DNA of 64,000 nt from Opitutaceae bacterium (lineage in GTDB: Bacteria > Verrucomicrobiota > Verrucomicrobiia > Opitutales > Opitutaceae). Shown in pieces: positions 33,201-40,271 of this stretch. The notes beneath the pieces were generated by a model. That model did not search any database and was not told where the DNA came from. It saw only the letters and a program-made list of their open reading frames with translations. The position numbers and the translations under genes are program-made. The stretch spans positions 1 to 64,000 of the forward strand of contig JANQRT010000069.1 of the NCBI GenBank assembly GCA_028284385.1, in the 5' to 3' direction. Every line of letters begins with the position of its first letter. The stretch's first letter is position 1.

Positions 33201-35887
33201 TTAAAACCCTGGACAGCCCTTCGTTAATCGTTCAAGGAGCCAGAGAGCATAATCTCAAGAATATCACCGTATCCATTCCACATTACGAATTTTCCGTGGT
33301 GACTGGCGTTTCGGGATCGGGAAAATCTACCTTGGCTTTCGATATCGTGTTCGGCGAAGGGCAACGGCGCTTCATGGAATCCATGTCGCCTTACGCCCGC
33401 CAGTTTGTCGAGCAACTGCCTCGACCTGATCTCGATCAGCTTACCGGAATCCAGCCAACGGTGGCCATCGAGCAACGCGTCACGCGGGGCAGCCGAAAAT
33501 CTACCGTGGCCACCATCACGGAAGTCGCTCAGTATCTTCGCCTGCTTTATTCAAGACTGGGCGTTCCCCACAATCCGGATACAGGTCAGGCACTGGTGGC
33601 TCAATCCAAAGATCAGTTGCTGAAACGCCTGCAGCAGCTAGTTCGTAAAAAGGCAAATCGACAATCGAAGAGCCTTCTCCTCTGCGCCCCGTTAGTCCGC
33701 AATCGCAAGGGGCATCACCAGCCTATCGCCAATTGGATTGCGGATCACGACTACGAGATGATGCGTGTGGACGGAGAGCTGATTTTCACCGAGGATTTTG
33801 AAAAGCTGGACCGCTACCGAGAGCACAATATTGAAGTTGTAATAGCGGATCTTAAGAAACGAAAACCAGCAGACTTGAAGGGAATACTGGACGAAGCGCT
33901 TCAACGCGGCAAAGGAACTGCTCTCCTGCTCAACGACAATGAAGAAATTATCGCTTGGCTGTCGACGCGGCGCATGGATCCTCAAACTGGGGAAGCCTTG
34001 CCCGAACTCGATCCAAAGGATTTTTCCTTCAATTCGCACAAGGGCTGGTGTCCAACTTGTCGAGGCCATGGACGCATTTATCCATGGATGCGAGAGCGTT
34101 TGGAGGAAGAGGAACTACTGGCCAAGTCGATCGGGGCGGATGATGACGACGATGAAGAAAACGTGAAAGCCGTCGTTTGCCCGGACTGCGAGGGCGAGCG
34201 ACTGAATCGAATCAGCCGCAATGTGAAGATGTATCTGAAAAATGGAGATGCGATTTCACTGCCAAAACTGTTAGCCAAAACTTCGAAAGAGCTTCTAAGT
34301 TCATTAGAAAAATTGAAGCTAGATAAGCGCGGCGAGCTTATCGCTCGCGACATAGTCGCTCAGATTCGAGAGCGTCTCCGATTTTTGGATAAAGTCGGCC
34401 TGGATTATTTGACGCTCGACCGACCAACCAAAACGCTTTCCGGAGGCGAGGCCCAACGGATCCGACTAGCCGCTCAATTGGGGTCCAATCTGGCCGGAGT
34501 CCTCTACGTGCTAGACGAGCCGAGTATTGGACTGCACGCTCGCGACGGCGACCGGCTCATCGAGACGCTCAAGCAATTGAAAGGCAAAGGCAACACACTC
34601 CTGGTCGTCGAGCATGACGACGCCATGATGGAAGAAGCCGATTGCATCATCGACCTGGGACCTGGGGCGGGAACTCGTGGAGGCGAATTGATTGCGGAAG
34701 GCAGCGTGGAGGAACTGAAAAGCAACGCGAACTCCCTGACTGGGCAATACCTGCACAAAGGCATTCTCCATCCTCTCCTTGGCGGCTATCGAAAAGTCTC
34801 CAAGCAAGATAGCCAGTGGATCGAGTTGACGAACGTCAATTTTCGCAACCTGAAGCGCCAGTCGCTAAAACTGCCGGTAAATCGTCTCATCATGGTGTGC
34901 GGTTCTTCGGGAGCAGGAAAGTCCTCGCTGGTTCGCGATCTGCTGGGTCCAGCTACCGCCCATGCCATCAAAACCAAAAGCAAGGCGCTCAAAGGAACCG
35001 CTTTCGCCAAGAACGCCCAAAGCATTGAAGGCGAAGATGGCAATACATTGTTTGATACCTTAAATGGAGCGAACGCTTTTCGCTCCGTTATCGAAGTGGA
35101 CCAATCGCCAATCGGCAAAACTCCACGCTCCACGCCAGCTACTTATCTAGGCGTATTTGATATTATCAGACAATTCTTCGCCAGCCTTCCCGAGTCCAAA
35201 ATGCGTGGATACAAGCCAGGACGTTTCTCTTTCAACACGCCCAACGGGCGATGCCAGACCTGCTCGGGAGCCGGCCGCGTGAAGCTAGAGATGAGCTTTA
35301 TGCCAGACACCTATGTCACCTGTGAAGACTGCAACGGACGCCGCTATAGCCAGGAGCTGGAAGACCTTCATTGGAAAGGAAAGAACATCGCCGACATTCT
35401 AGAGATGACCTTCGAGGAAGCGGAAGCGTTTTTCGACTTTCATTCTCAACTACAGCAGGTCATGCAGCTAATGAACGAGACTGGTCTCGGCTACCTTACT
35501 CTCGGTCAAAGCAGCCCTACCCTTTCGGGTGGCGAAGCCCAAAGGCTAAAGCTTGTCACGGAACTGGCCAAAGGTCTGCAAAGCTACACCGAACGCAGCC
35601 GAGGCATCAAGCGACAGAACCTTTATATCCTGGAAGAACCCACCATTGGTCTTCACCTAAGCGACTGTGAAAAGCTGATACGCCTTATGCATAAGCTGGT
35701 CAATCAAGGCCACACCGTCATTGTCATCGAACATCATTTAGACCTACTAGCGGAAGCGGACTACATCGTAGACATCGGTCCCGAGGGCGGCCCTAAGGGC
35801 GGAAAAATCCTCTACCAAGGCCCTCTCAAAGGAATCCTCAAATCCAAGCGAAGCATCACGGCTTCGTATTTAAAAGAGAAGCTTTAG
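30218..35887 (+). CDS. uvrA: Double-length UvrA-like ATPase (tandem UvrA fusion)
   Basis: Two complete UvrA-like halves in one 1889-residue chain, against about 940 for UvrA. Walker A motifs are GLSGAGKSSL (38), GVSGSGKSTL (658 and 1030) and GSSGAGKSSL (1562); ABC signatures LSGGE lie near 499, 847, 1407 and 1769; Walker B ends LDEPS/T three times, but the fourth is LEEPTIGLHL. The zinc module CxxC...CxxC is present near 757-783 and 1679-1702 and the CPDC pairs near 410 and 1321, while the first CxxC of the N-terminal zinc finger is missing in both halves (GLHSPSTGQTFREP instead). In nucleotide excision repair UvrA works as a dimer; this chain would be a covalent dimer. It could equally serve a special export or damage role. 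No uvrB is adjacent. Confidence 0.92.
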   Translation: MSETLSKPKAIRLKGVRQNNLKNIDVDIPLGKYIAVTGLSGAGKSSLVFETLHAEGQRRYVETFSAYTRQFLDLLEKPDLDEAENVRPSIAIEQRNTIRSSRSTVGTMTELTDFFKVWFSHVATLYDPVTNEPIHDDNAQSIWLKSSKSWPGQTVIVAFAVERPEKLTWQEILKNVKAQGYSRFFNHRGTLQKVDDAKAIGKLPKKKGSEIHVIQDRIRLNAKNRSRFLEAAETALEFGQGQLEIFDGEGTLLEKFSKGLHSPSTGQTFREPIPALFSFNSPIGACPKCRGFGRIIEIDYRLAIPDTNLSIDDGLIKPFEGQVYGECKKDLKRACKRLKIPTKVPFNQLSDKHRDIVTFGEKAYREKPADEDWDGSTWYGVKGFFNWLERNTYKMHVRIFLSRYRAYVTCPDCGGTRLQPETLCWKWKGYRLPDLYSLPIKDLLPLVESNKPKPTDSKAAKTLSSRQSQIAIDAILSRLRYLNHVGLGYLTLNRPGRTLSGGEVERVNLTSCLGASLVDTLFVLDEPSVGLHARDIDRLVNIIRTLTDNGNTVVVVEHDDAMIKAADEVLEVGPEPGAKGGRIVFQGSIPDLMRSPESITGRYFSGELSIPVPEKTRAIKLASRSRNEPKLKIRGASKHNIEKLNLDLPLSRFVCLSGVSGSGKSTLLNNVIYQNLLYQRGKLVEDPSSIKSLLSDIDFSEIVMVDQSPASRTPRSNPAVFVEAWDEIRKIYGKLPESEAQGYTASSFSFNAGDGRCEHCKGLGYEKVEMQFLSDVYVPCPHCDGKRFKRELEEIKFQNHSISEILNLTIDQALRIFQEYPKIYDRLSSLQEVGLGYLKMGQPLNTLSGGESQRLKLVKYLSDTGRKKVSLSSDSGSASSLILLDEPTTGLHMHDIKRLLAVLQRIVERGHSLLVIEHNLDVLKTADWIVELGPEAGADGGRLVFQGTPRSCAEKADTETGRYLQREFIGETEKNLLVAESNGTYSPFASQAASFKTLDSPSLIVQGAREHNLKNITVSIPHYEFSVVTGVSGSGKSTLAFDIVFGEGQRRFMESMSPYARQFVEQLPRPDLDQLTGIQPTVAIEQRVTRGSRKSTVATITEVAQYLRLLYSRLGVPHNPDTGQALVAQSKDQLLKRLQQLVRKKANRQSKSLLLCAPLVRNRKGHHQPIANWIADHDYEMMRVDGELIFTEDFEKLDRYREHNIEVVIADLKKRKPADLKGILDEALQRGKGTALLLNDNEEIIAWLSTRRMDPQTGEALPELDPKDFSFNSHKGWCPTCRGHGRIYPWMRERLEEEELLAKSIGADDDDDEENVKAVVCPDCEGERLNRISRNVKMYLKNGDAISLPKLLAKTSKELLSSLEKLKLDKRGELIARDIVAQIRERLRFLDKVGLDYLTLDRPTKTLSGGEAQRIRLAAQLGSNLAGVLYVLDEPSIGLHARDGDRLIETLKQLKGKGNTLLVVEHDDAMMEEADCIIDLGPGAGTRGGELIAEGSVEELKSNANSLTGQYLHKGILHPLLGGYRKVSKQDSQWIELTNVNFRNLKRQSLKLPVNRLIMVCGSSGAGKSSLVRDLLGPATAHAIKTKSKALKGTAFAKNAQSIEGEDGNTLFDTLNGANAFRSVIEVDQSPIGKTPRSTPATYLGVFDIIRQFFASLPESKMRGYKPGRFSFNTPNGRCQTCSGAGRVKLEMSFMPDTYVTCEDCNGRRYSQELEDLHWKGKNIADILEMTFEEAEAFFDFHSQLQQVMQLMNETGLGYLTLGQSSPTLSGGEAQRLKLVTELAKGLQSYTERSRGIKRQNLYILEEPTIGLHLSDCEKLIRLMHKLVNQGHTVIVIEHHLDLLAEADYIVDIGPEGGPKGGKILYQGPLKGILKSKRSITASYLKEKL

Positions 35888-36091
35888 CCCACCTGTATTC
35901 AAAAGAAGCTTTGAACCGCCAATGTACGCTAATCTACGCAAATGACCCAGATAGCCCTTGCTGTCTCGACTGGTCAGTCATATTGTTTTCTTCGAAGGTA
36001 GTTTCTTTGGGTTTTCTTCTCCCTGCAGATGCCGCTCTCAAAGTAGAAGTGTACTGTTTTCAGAATACGGTTTTTCTTTCCTCTCGGGCAG

Positions 36092-37402
36092 CTATTTAGT
36101 TCGCATGTCCAATCGAAAGGCTCCTTCGATCTGCTGTATCTTTTCCTCCGATACATTAGCTTGTGACGCAAACTCGGCCCATTTCTCAACAGCCGCTACC
36201 ACGCGATCAATCATCGCGTTTGTAGGCGAATTTTTGATACCGGCCAATTTCGCTAAAGCTACTAGATCTTCTCGACTGAATTCATCGCGTTTTCCATTGA
36301 GGCTCATTTGGTGGCGACTGGTCCATTGACCTAGCGGATCGTAGGCGTAGGTAACGTCGAAAGCGGGAGCGAGTCGCCATTGACCCCTTCGATTCATGAG
36401 AAAGGAGATGTTTTTCACGTGATCGTCTTGATTGCGGGCGATGACATTGAAGAAGGCGCGGAGCGCCTGCTGCTCCAGATCCTCGCGGGGAAGCTGGAGA
36501 CGCTTCATCACTTGGATAGCCTGCTCATAGGAGTAGCTGGCAGGCTGGTTATAGTCGAAGTGAGCCATAGCTCCCAAGGATTGCATGTGGCGCTTGCCTC
36601 CCTTGGTCGTACGGTCGAACCGCTTCGTCATGAAATGACTACGACCGCCCTCATGATGGAGGCGACATTCGTTCATATCGATGCCAGCCTCAAGAGCCAT
36701 CAAGTAATAGGCGTATTCAATTTTTCCATATCCTTGAGGGTCGGCCAGCTCTTTGTCGCGATTATTGGAAACCCCGTCGAACTTCATGAGCCAATGCTCA
36801 AATCCTTCGTCTACCTCGACTTGACCGGAGCGGAACTCGCCCGTTTGCGGATTCCAGGCCAGGATGGCCTTAGCTCTGGCCCCACCGGCGGAAGTCCCCA
36901 CTCGCAGAATGTCTTCGATGGCCAGCTTGTCATCATCGCCCTGGAAGACGCCGCCAAGTCGACTCCTCTCTTCCAGGACTCGATTCGCCAACTCGACGAG
37001 TTTGGCGACTTCAAGCCGACGGCTCTCGGCAGGAGGGCCCAAGATAGCCGGCTCGAATTCCAGAGCTCCCATACCACGACTTCCGATGTAGCAAAGCCTT
37101 TCGACAGGATGGAAACTCGAAGCCGTCCTGCCCTGAGCAGCCAGCCATGAGTCGATAACCGCATTGCCGAACTTGTCGGGAAGCGAATCCGCGAGCAATC
37201 CTGGCAGTCCCTTAAATGTGTTTCGAGGCAGAGCGGGAAACTCGAACGGGAACTCCCGAAGCGGCATCATGAGCGGCGAGAGCTGAACACCACTTTCGAG
37301 GAAGCTGGGATCGTATTGAAAAACGCCTATTTCCCTATCATCAAGCCAGGTAACGGCGCCGACAACGCTTCCCCAAATACTGACTTTGGCATCGTTATTC
37401 AT
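36092..37402 (-). CDS. hipA: HipA-type serine/threonine kinase toxin
   Basis: Kinase of the HipA family, whose well-studied member phosphorylates glutamyl-tRNA synthetase and causes persistence. The N-terminal subdomain starts AKVSIWGSVVGAVTWLDD; the kinase part has a Gly-rich loop (RVGTSAGGARAKAILAWN), the catalytic loop NVIARNQDDHVKNISFLM with Asp and Asn, and the DFG-like LAPAFDVTYAYDP. All catalytic residues appear intact. Length 436 fits a two-component HipBA, not the split HipBST. Its start overlaps the hipB stop by 8 bp, which is the expected hipB-hipA operon. The target in this host is unknown. Confidence 0.93.
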   Translation of the reverse strand: MNNDAKVSIWGSVVGAVTWLDDREIGVFQYDPSFLESGVQLSPLMMPLREFPFEFPALPRNTFKGLPGLLADSLPDKFGNAVIDSWLAAQGRTASSFHPVERLCYIGSRGMGALEFEPAILGPPAESRRLEVAKLVELANRVLEERSRLGGVFQGDDDKLAIEDILRVGTSAGGARAKAILAWNPQTGEFRSGQVEVDEGFEHWLMKFDGVSNNRDKELADPQGYGKIEYAYYLMALEAGIDMNECRLHHEGGRSHFMTKRFDRTTKGGKRHMQSLGAMAHFDYNQPASYSYEQAIQVMKRLQLPREDLEQQALRAFFNVIARNQDDHVKNISFLMNRRGQWRLAPAFDVTYAYDPLGQWTSRHQMSLNGKRDEFSREDLVALAKLAGIKNSPTNAMIDRVVAAVEKWAEFASQANVSEEKIQQIEGAFRLDMRTK

Positions 37403-37760
37403 CGTCGCTCACACCATCCCCCCAGGCCCACGGTGTCGATTCCGCCTTAGGCTGGGACGATGCGCGCTGCCGTTCTTTACCCCGATTTTCCAGGCGCTCA
37501 ACGGGGCGGATCATAGGATCAGGCAAAAGGGCTTCCAGATTCTGCTGAACTCCCAGAACCGTTAGCACTCGGACAAACGTGTCGAATGACACACCCTTGC
37601 CTTTCTCCAGATTGCGAATGGTTCGAATCCCGACACCTGCTTCTCCCGCAAGCTGTTCCTGCGTTAGATTCCGAGCCAGCCTGATCCTGCTCAGCCGTTC
37701 GCCCATAGCCCCTTCGATTTGTTCGCTGGAGGCTGTTGAAAAATCTATTTGATAGGACAT
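37395..37760 (-). CDS. hipB: HipB-type antitoxin, XRE helix-turn-helix repressor
   Basis: A Cro/C1-type helix-turn-helix: LSRIRLARNLTQEQLAGEAG, VGIRTIRNLEKGKG and SFDTFVRVLTVLGV. The 40-residue C-terminal tail (RPVERLENRGKERQRASSQP, ending WGDGVSDDE) is charged and probably contacts HipA. HipB proteins repress their own operon by binding palindromes; four such sites (GGCAA-N4-TTGCC) lie immediately upstream. ATG 37760 starts about 18 bp after the predicted transcription start. 121 residues is a little longer than E. coli HipB. Confidence 0.9.
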   Translation of the reverse strand: MSYQIDFSTASSEQIEGAMGERLSRIRLARNLTQEQLAGEAGVGIRTIRNLEKGKGVSFDTFVRVLTVLGVQQNLEALLPDPMIRPVERLENRGKERQRASSQPKAESTPWAWGDGVSDDE

Positions 37761-37769
37761 AGTTTAATA

Positions 37770-37783
37770 GGCAAAAATTTGCC
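37770..37783. promoter_or_regulatory. HipB operator O1
   Basis: GGCAAAAATTTGCC, flanked by TAATA and GATTA; overlaps the predicted hipB transcription start. First of four similar palindromes; centre spacing to O2 is 41 bp. Confidence 0.8.
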
Positions 37784-37784
37784 G

Positions 37785-37815
37785 ATTATCCTTCAAAAAT
37801 GGATATAATCGGCAA
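37785..37815 (-). promoter_or_regulatory. Predicted hipBA promoter
   Basis: On the minus strand -35 TTGCCG (37815-37810, the end of O2) and -10 GATAAT (37790-37785) are separated by 19 bp. O1 lies just downstream. Repressor bound at O1 and O2 would cover both boxes. Confidence 0.6.
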
Positions 37816-37824
37816 TATATTGCC
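37811..37824. promoter_or_regulatory. HipB operator O2
   Basis: GGCAATATATTGCC, a perfect 14-bp palindrome flanked by ATAATC and TGTTAT. It contains the -35 of the hipBA promoter. Confidence 0.8.
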
Positions 37825-37880
37825 TGTTATTTATCAGAGTCAAGAAAACATTAGACCACTGACACTTGAGCCAATTAATC

Positions 37881-37894
37881 GGCAGAATATTGCC
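37881..37894. promoter_or_regulatory. HipB operator O3
   Basis: GGCAGAATATTGCC, flanked by ATTAATC and TATTGAT; one mismatch from the palindrome. It contains the -35 of the outward promoter. O2-O3 centres are 70 bp apart. Confidence 0.75.
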
Positions 37895-37920
37895 TATTGA
37901 TAAACGAAATCAGCTATAAT
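37890..37920 (+). promoter_or_regulatory. Outward (rightward) promoter mirrored to hipBA
   Basis: -35 TTGCCT (37890-37895) and a perfect -10 TATAAT (37915-37920) are 19 bp apart, the same spacing as on the hipBA side. O4 covers the predicted start near 37927. The position matches transcription of the ORF at 37952. Confidence 0.6.
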
Positions 37921-37921
37921 C

Positions 37922-37935
37922 GGCAAATTTTTGCC
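37922..37935. promoter_or_regulatory. HipB operator O4
   Basis: GGCAAATTTTTGCC, flanked by CTATAATC and GGTTATAT. O3-O4 centres are 41 bp apart, mirroring O1-O2. Confidence 0.8.
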
Positions 37936-37951
37936 GGTTATATAGAGGAAC

Positions 37952-38101
37952 ATGCACTACCAAGCCTCTTCCGAAGGAATCCTAAAATCCAGGCACAGTA
38001 CAGTGGAATGCTATTTGCAGGAAGGGCTTTGGAAAGCCGTTCTTCCAGGCAGAAGAAGACTCTTCATTCCAAATCCAAAAAATGGATACCAAATGAGATA
38101 A
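37952..38101 (+). CDS. Unrecognised 49-residue ORF under HipB-type operators
   Basis: ATG 37952 has AGAGGA just upstream and lies about 25 bp after the start predicted for the outward promoter. The 49 residues begin MHYQASSEGILKSR and are basic in the middle (WKAVLPGRRRLFIPNPKNGY). No signal peptide or known fold is seen. Its stop lies 1 bp before the convergent UPF0173 gene. It may be an accessory protein of the hipBA module or a decayed gene; a longer ORF in another frame (from TTG 37897) begins upstream of the predicted transcription start and is unlikely. Confidence 0.45.
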   Translation: MHYQASSEGILKSRHSTVECYLQEGLWKAVLPGRRRLFIPNPKNGYQMR

Positions 38102-38102
38102 C

Positions 38103-38783
38103 TTAAAATTCGACGGATTCGCCAATGCCAGGAAGATGAAGCTCAACACCATGTGCTTCGAAGGCGGCTTTTGCTTCTGTTCGATCGATGGCAATGGGCG
38201 GGAAAGTGTCGTAATGCAGCCCCAAGACTTGGCTGGTTCTCACAAAATTGGCTGCCTTGGCGGCGTCACGGGAACCCATCGTGAAATTGTCACCGATGCA
38301 GAGAGCCGCCCAATCAATGTCAGCCATTTCCGCATACAGTTTCATGTCGTAGGTCAACGCTGTGTCGCCAGATACATAGAATGATTTCTCCTTACCCTCG
38401 ATGATAAACCCGCCTGGGTTTCCTCCATAAGCTCCATCAGGCAGAATGCTGCTGTGGATGGCGTTAACAAAAGTCGCGCGACCGAATTCGAATTCGAAGC
38501 CCCCACCATGATTGAGAGGATGAGCGTTTTCGACACCCTTCGCATTGAACCAAGTGACGATCTCGTAGTTCGAAATCAGCTTGGCGCCCGTCTTCTTCAA
38601 TAGATATTCCGCATCAGCCAGATGGTCCTCGTGACCGTGCGTGATCAAAATATAATCAGCGGAAATCTGATCCCGATCTATCGATTCCGCTAGAGGATTC
38701 GGCGAAATAAACGGATCGAATAACAGGGTGCTACTTTCGATCTGAACAGAAAAGCAGGAATGCCCAAAGTAAGTGACTTTCAT
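38103..38783 (-). CDS. UPF0173 metal-dependent hydrolase (metallo-beta-lactamase fold)
   Basis: Beta-lactamase-fold hydrolase of the UPF0173/UlaG-like group. The metal motif is ITHGHEDHLAD (HxHxDH), with further ligands in HPLNHGGG, FYVSGDTALT and LGLHYDTFPPI. Length of 226 is normal. Related proteins act on phosphorylated lactones or nucleotides; the substrate here is unknown. It is convergent with the small ORF under the hip operators. Confidence 0.9.
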   Translation of the reverse strand: MKVTYFGHSCFSVQIESSTLLFDPFISPNPLAESIDRDQISADYILITHGHEDHLADAEYLLKKTGAKLISNYEIVTWFNAKGVENAHPLNHGGGFEFEFGRATFVNAIHSSILPDGAYGGNPGGFIIEGKEKSFYVSGDTALTYDMKLYAEMADIDWAALCIGDNFTMGSRDAAKAANFVRTSQVLGLHYDTFPPIAIDRTEAKAAFEAHGVELHLPGIGESVEF

Positions 38784-39000
38784 GACATCACATTTAGAAT
38801 ACAGCGCCTCAAGAGCAAAGCTTTTCGCATGAAGCGCCTGAGCCGTTGAGCGGAAAGAGAAGCTGACTAGACTTGGTAATTTAGTTTTAAAAACTCGAGC
38901 TTCAATTACGGGTGACGACGCGCCCTAAGAAACTCGACAATATCGCCACAGCTCGCTTGAAATACAATTGATTGGATACAACGCGACCACCGCCATCGCA

Positions 39001-39426
39001 ATGAGTCAGATTAAAGTAAAGATCGTCGACTACTCCGCTTATGGAGAACCCATTCGCCATGTGAGGGAGCAAGTCTTCATCGTGGAACAAAAGGTGGCCA
39101 AGGAACTGGAATTCGATGGTCTGGATCCGGATTGCCAACACGCTATTGCTTTCTATGACGAGGAGCCAGTCGGCACCGGACGTCTACAAGAGAATGGCCA
39201 TATCGGACGCGTGGCCGTGCTCAAAGATTACCGAAACAAGGGAATCGGGGCTTCAATCATGAAGGCCTTGATAAGATCGGCTCGAGATAATGGCCAGGGA
39301 GGCGTATGGCTTTCCGCCCAGTGCCAAGCCAAGAATTTCTACAAAAAACTGGGCTTTCAGGAATACGGAGAAATCTTCCAAGAGGCCGACATCGACCACA
39401 TCAAGATGGATTTGGTTTTCGATTAG
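39001..39426 (+). CDS. GNAT family N-acetyltransferase
   Basis: Acetyl-CoA-dependent acetyltransferase. The acetyl-CoA pocket is GRVAVLKDYRNKGIGASIMK (motif R/Q-x-x-G-x-G/A) and the fold ends with the usual NFYKKLGFQEYGEIFQE. The early VREQVFIVEQKVAKELEFDG with CQHAIAFYDEEPVGTGRLQ resembles the ElaA/YjcF group. ATG 39001 is chosen; a TTG at 38968 is in frame. Substrate is unknown. It stands alone in a stretch between divergent and convergent neighbours. Confidence 0.9.
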   Translation: MSQIKVKIVDYSAYGEPIRHVREQVFIVEQKVAKELEFDGLDPDCQHAIAFYDEEPVGTGRLQENGHIGRVAVLKDYRNKGIGASIMKALIRSARDNGQGGVWLSAQCQAKNFYKKLGFQEYGEIFQEADIDHIKMDLVFD

Positions 39427-39447
39427 CGAAAGCGATCTAATCACAGA

Positions 39448-39590
39448 AGCCACAGAGCACCAACTGTGAGACAATTCGGCGTGTCTTAGACAAGCCACTA
39501 CTTCTTTGAAGTGGTAGCGGAACGTCTATGACGTTCCGACCATCCATGAAGTCATGCACATAGCCTGTGGTCTTTGTGAATTATGTGGCT
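39448..39590. repeat. 143-bp multi-stem repeat element with terminal inverted repeats
   Basis: AGCCACA (39448-39454) and TGTGGCT (39584-39590) bracket three internal palindromes: GGCGTGTCT-T-AGACAAGCC (39478-39496), ACTACTTC-TTT-GAAGTGGT (39497-39515) and GGAACGTC-TAT-GACGTTCC (39519-39537). It lies between convergent genes. The first palindrome is nearly that at 2440. No ORF of note is inside. It looks like a MITE or REP-type element. Confidence 0.6.
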
Positions 39591-39596
39591 ATCCTT

Positions 39597-40193
39597 TTAA
39601 TTCGAAATGTAGCAACCCACCGCTCGAGTGGAGCGAAATGCTAGTTCCTCACCTCTGAGAATAGCCTCCAGAGTATCCTGCAAATCATGAACGGTCGGCG
39701 CGTGGCGCCACTTGCCGAAATTGAGATATTGGTCGTTGATGCGACCACGATATACCATGCGATGAGATATAGAAGAATTGTCACCAGAATGCACATACAC
39801 GATCGCCTCGGGTGTAACAGAAGCCTCGGTGAGCTTGACCAAACTATGCCCTGGATCGAACAAGGCAGGAAGCGTCAACTTGAAGTCCTTTCGATGCTTG
39901 GCAATTTCCTCCGGCTTGGTCAGATCATTGGCATAAACCGACCAAAACGAAACACCTTCTTTGGAAAATCGGTCATGCAATCGGCTGATAAGCGGGGCGT
40001 AGCGATTAGCGATCGGGCATTCGACATCGAGAAAAATGAATACAGTAGCCTTGGCAGAATCATTGGAAAGCGGATATATTTTTCCTCCTTCAAGATCAAA
40101 GGCGGAAACATCCAACTGCGAAGCCATTGCAATCCCAGTCAAGAAGAGAGCGGAAAGAAGAATCAGGCTTCTCGATCTATTGAAAAGGCTCAT
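39597..40193 (-). CDS. Exported thioredoxin-fold (redoxin) protein
   Basis: Thioredoxin-like/peroxiredoxin-related protein: the core runs KATVFIFLDVECPIANRYAP, with a single Cys-Pro in place of CxxC, and VSFWSVYANDLTKPEEIAKH. The CPIANRYAP segment is typical of exported planctomycete/verrucomicrobial redoxin-domain proteins. ATG 40193 with upstream AGGAT is followed by a signal peptide (RSLILLSALFLTGIAMA); a longer ORF reading from 40265 lacks one. 198 residues. It is 79 bp downstream of the DUF4412 gene on the same strand and may be co-transcribed. Confidence 0.8.
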   Translation of the reverse strand: MSLFNRSRSLILLSALFLTGIAMASQLDVSAFDLEGGKIYPLSNDSAKATVFIFLDVECPIANRYAPLISRLHDRFSKEGVSFWSVYANDLTKPEEIAKHRKDFKLTLPALFDPGHSLVKLTEASVTPEAIVYVHSGDNSSISHRMVYRGRINDQYLNFGKWRHAPTVHDLQDTLEAILRGEELAFRSTRAVGCYISN

Positions 40194-40271
40194 GCGTCTT
40201 ATCCTTTTTCGAACGCGTCGAGGACGCCGCGTTCCATCTTTGGCGAGATAGAATGAAAACCACAATCCGCC

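Noticed and set aside
36380..37150. 256-codon ORF antisense to hipA
   Set aside because: It is fully inside hipA on the other strand, with no ribosome binding site, and its sequence resembles a translation of the complement of conserved coding sequence.
37897..38106. 69-codon ORF in another frame over the small ORF at 37952
   Set aside because: Its TTG start lies upstream of the predicted transcription start and it has no ribosome binding site; the 37952 frame has both.
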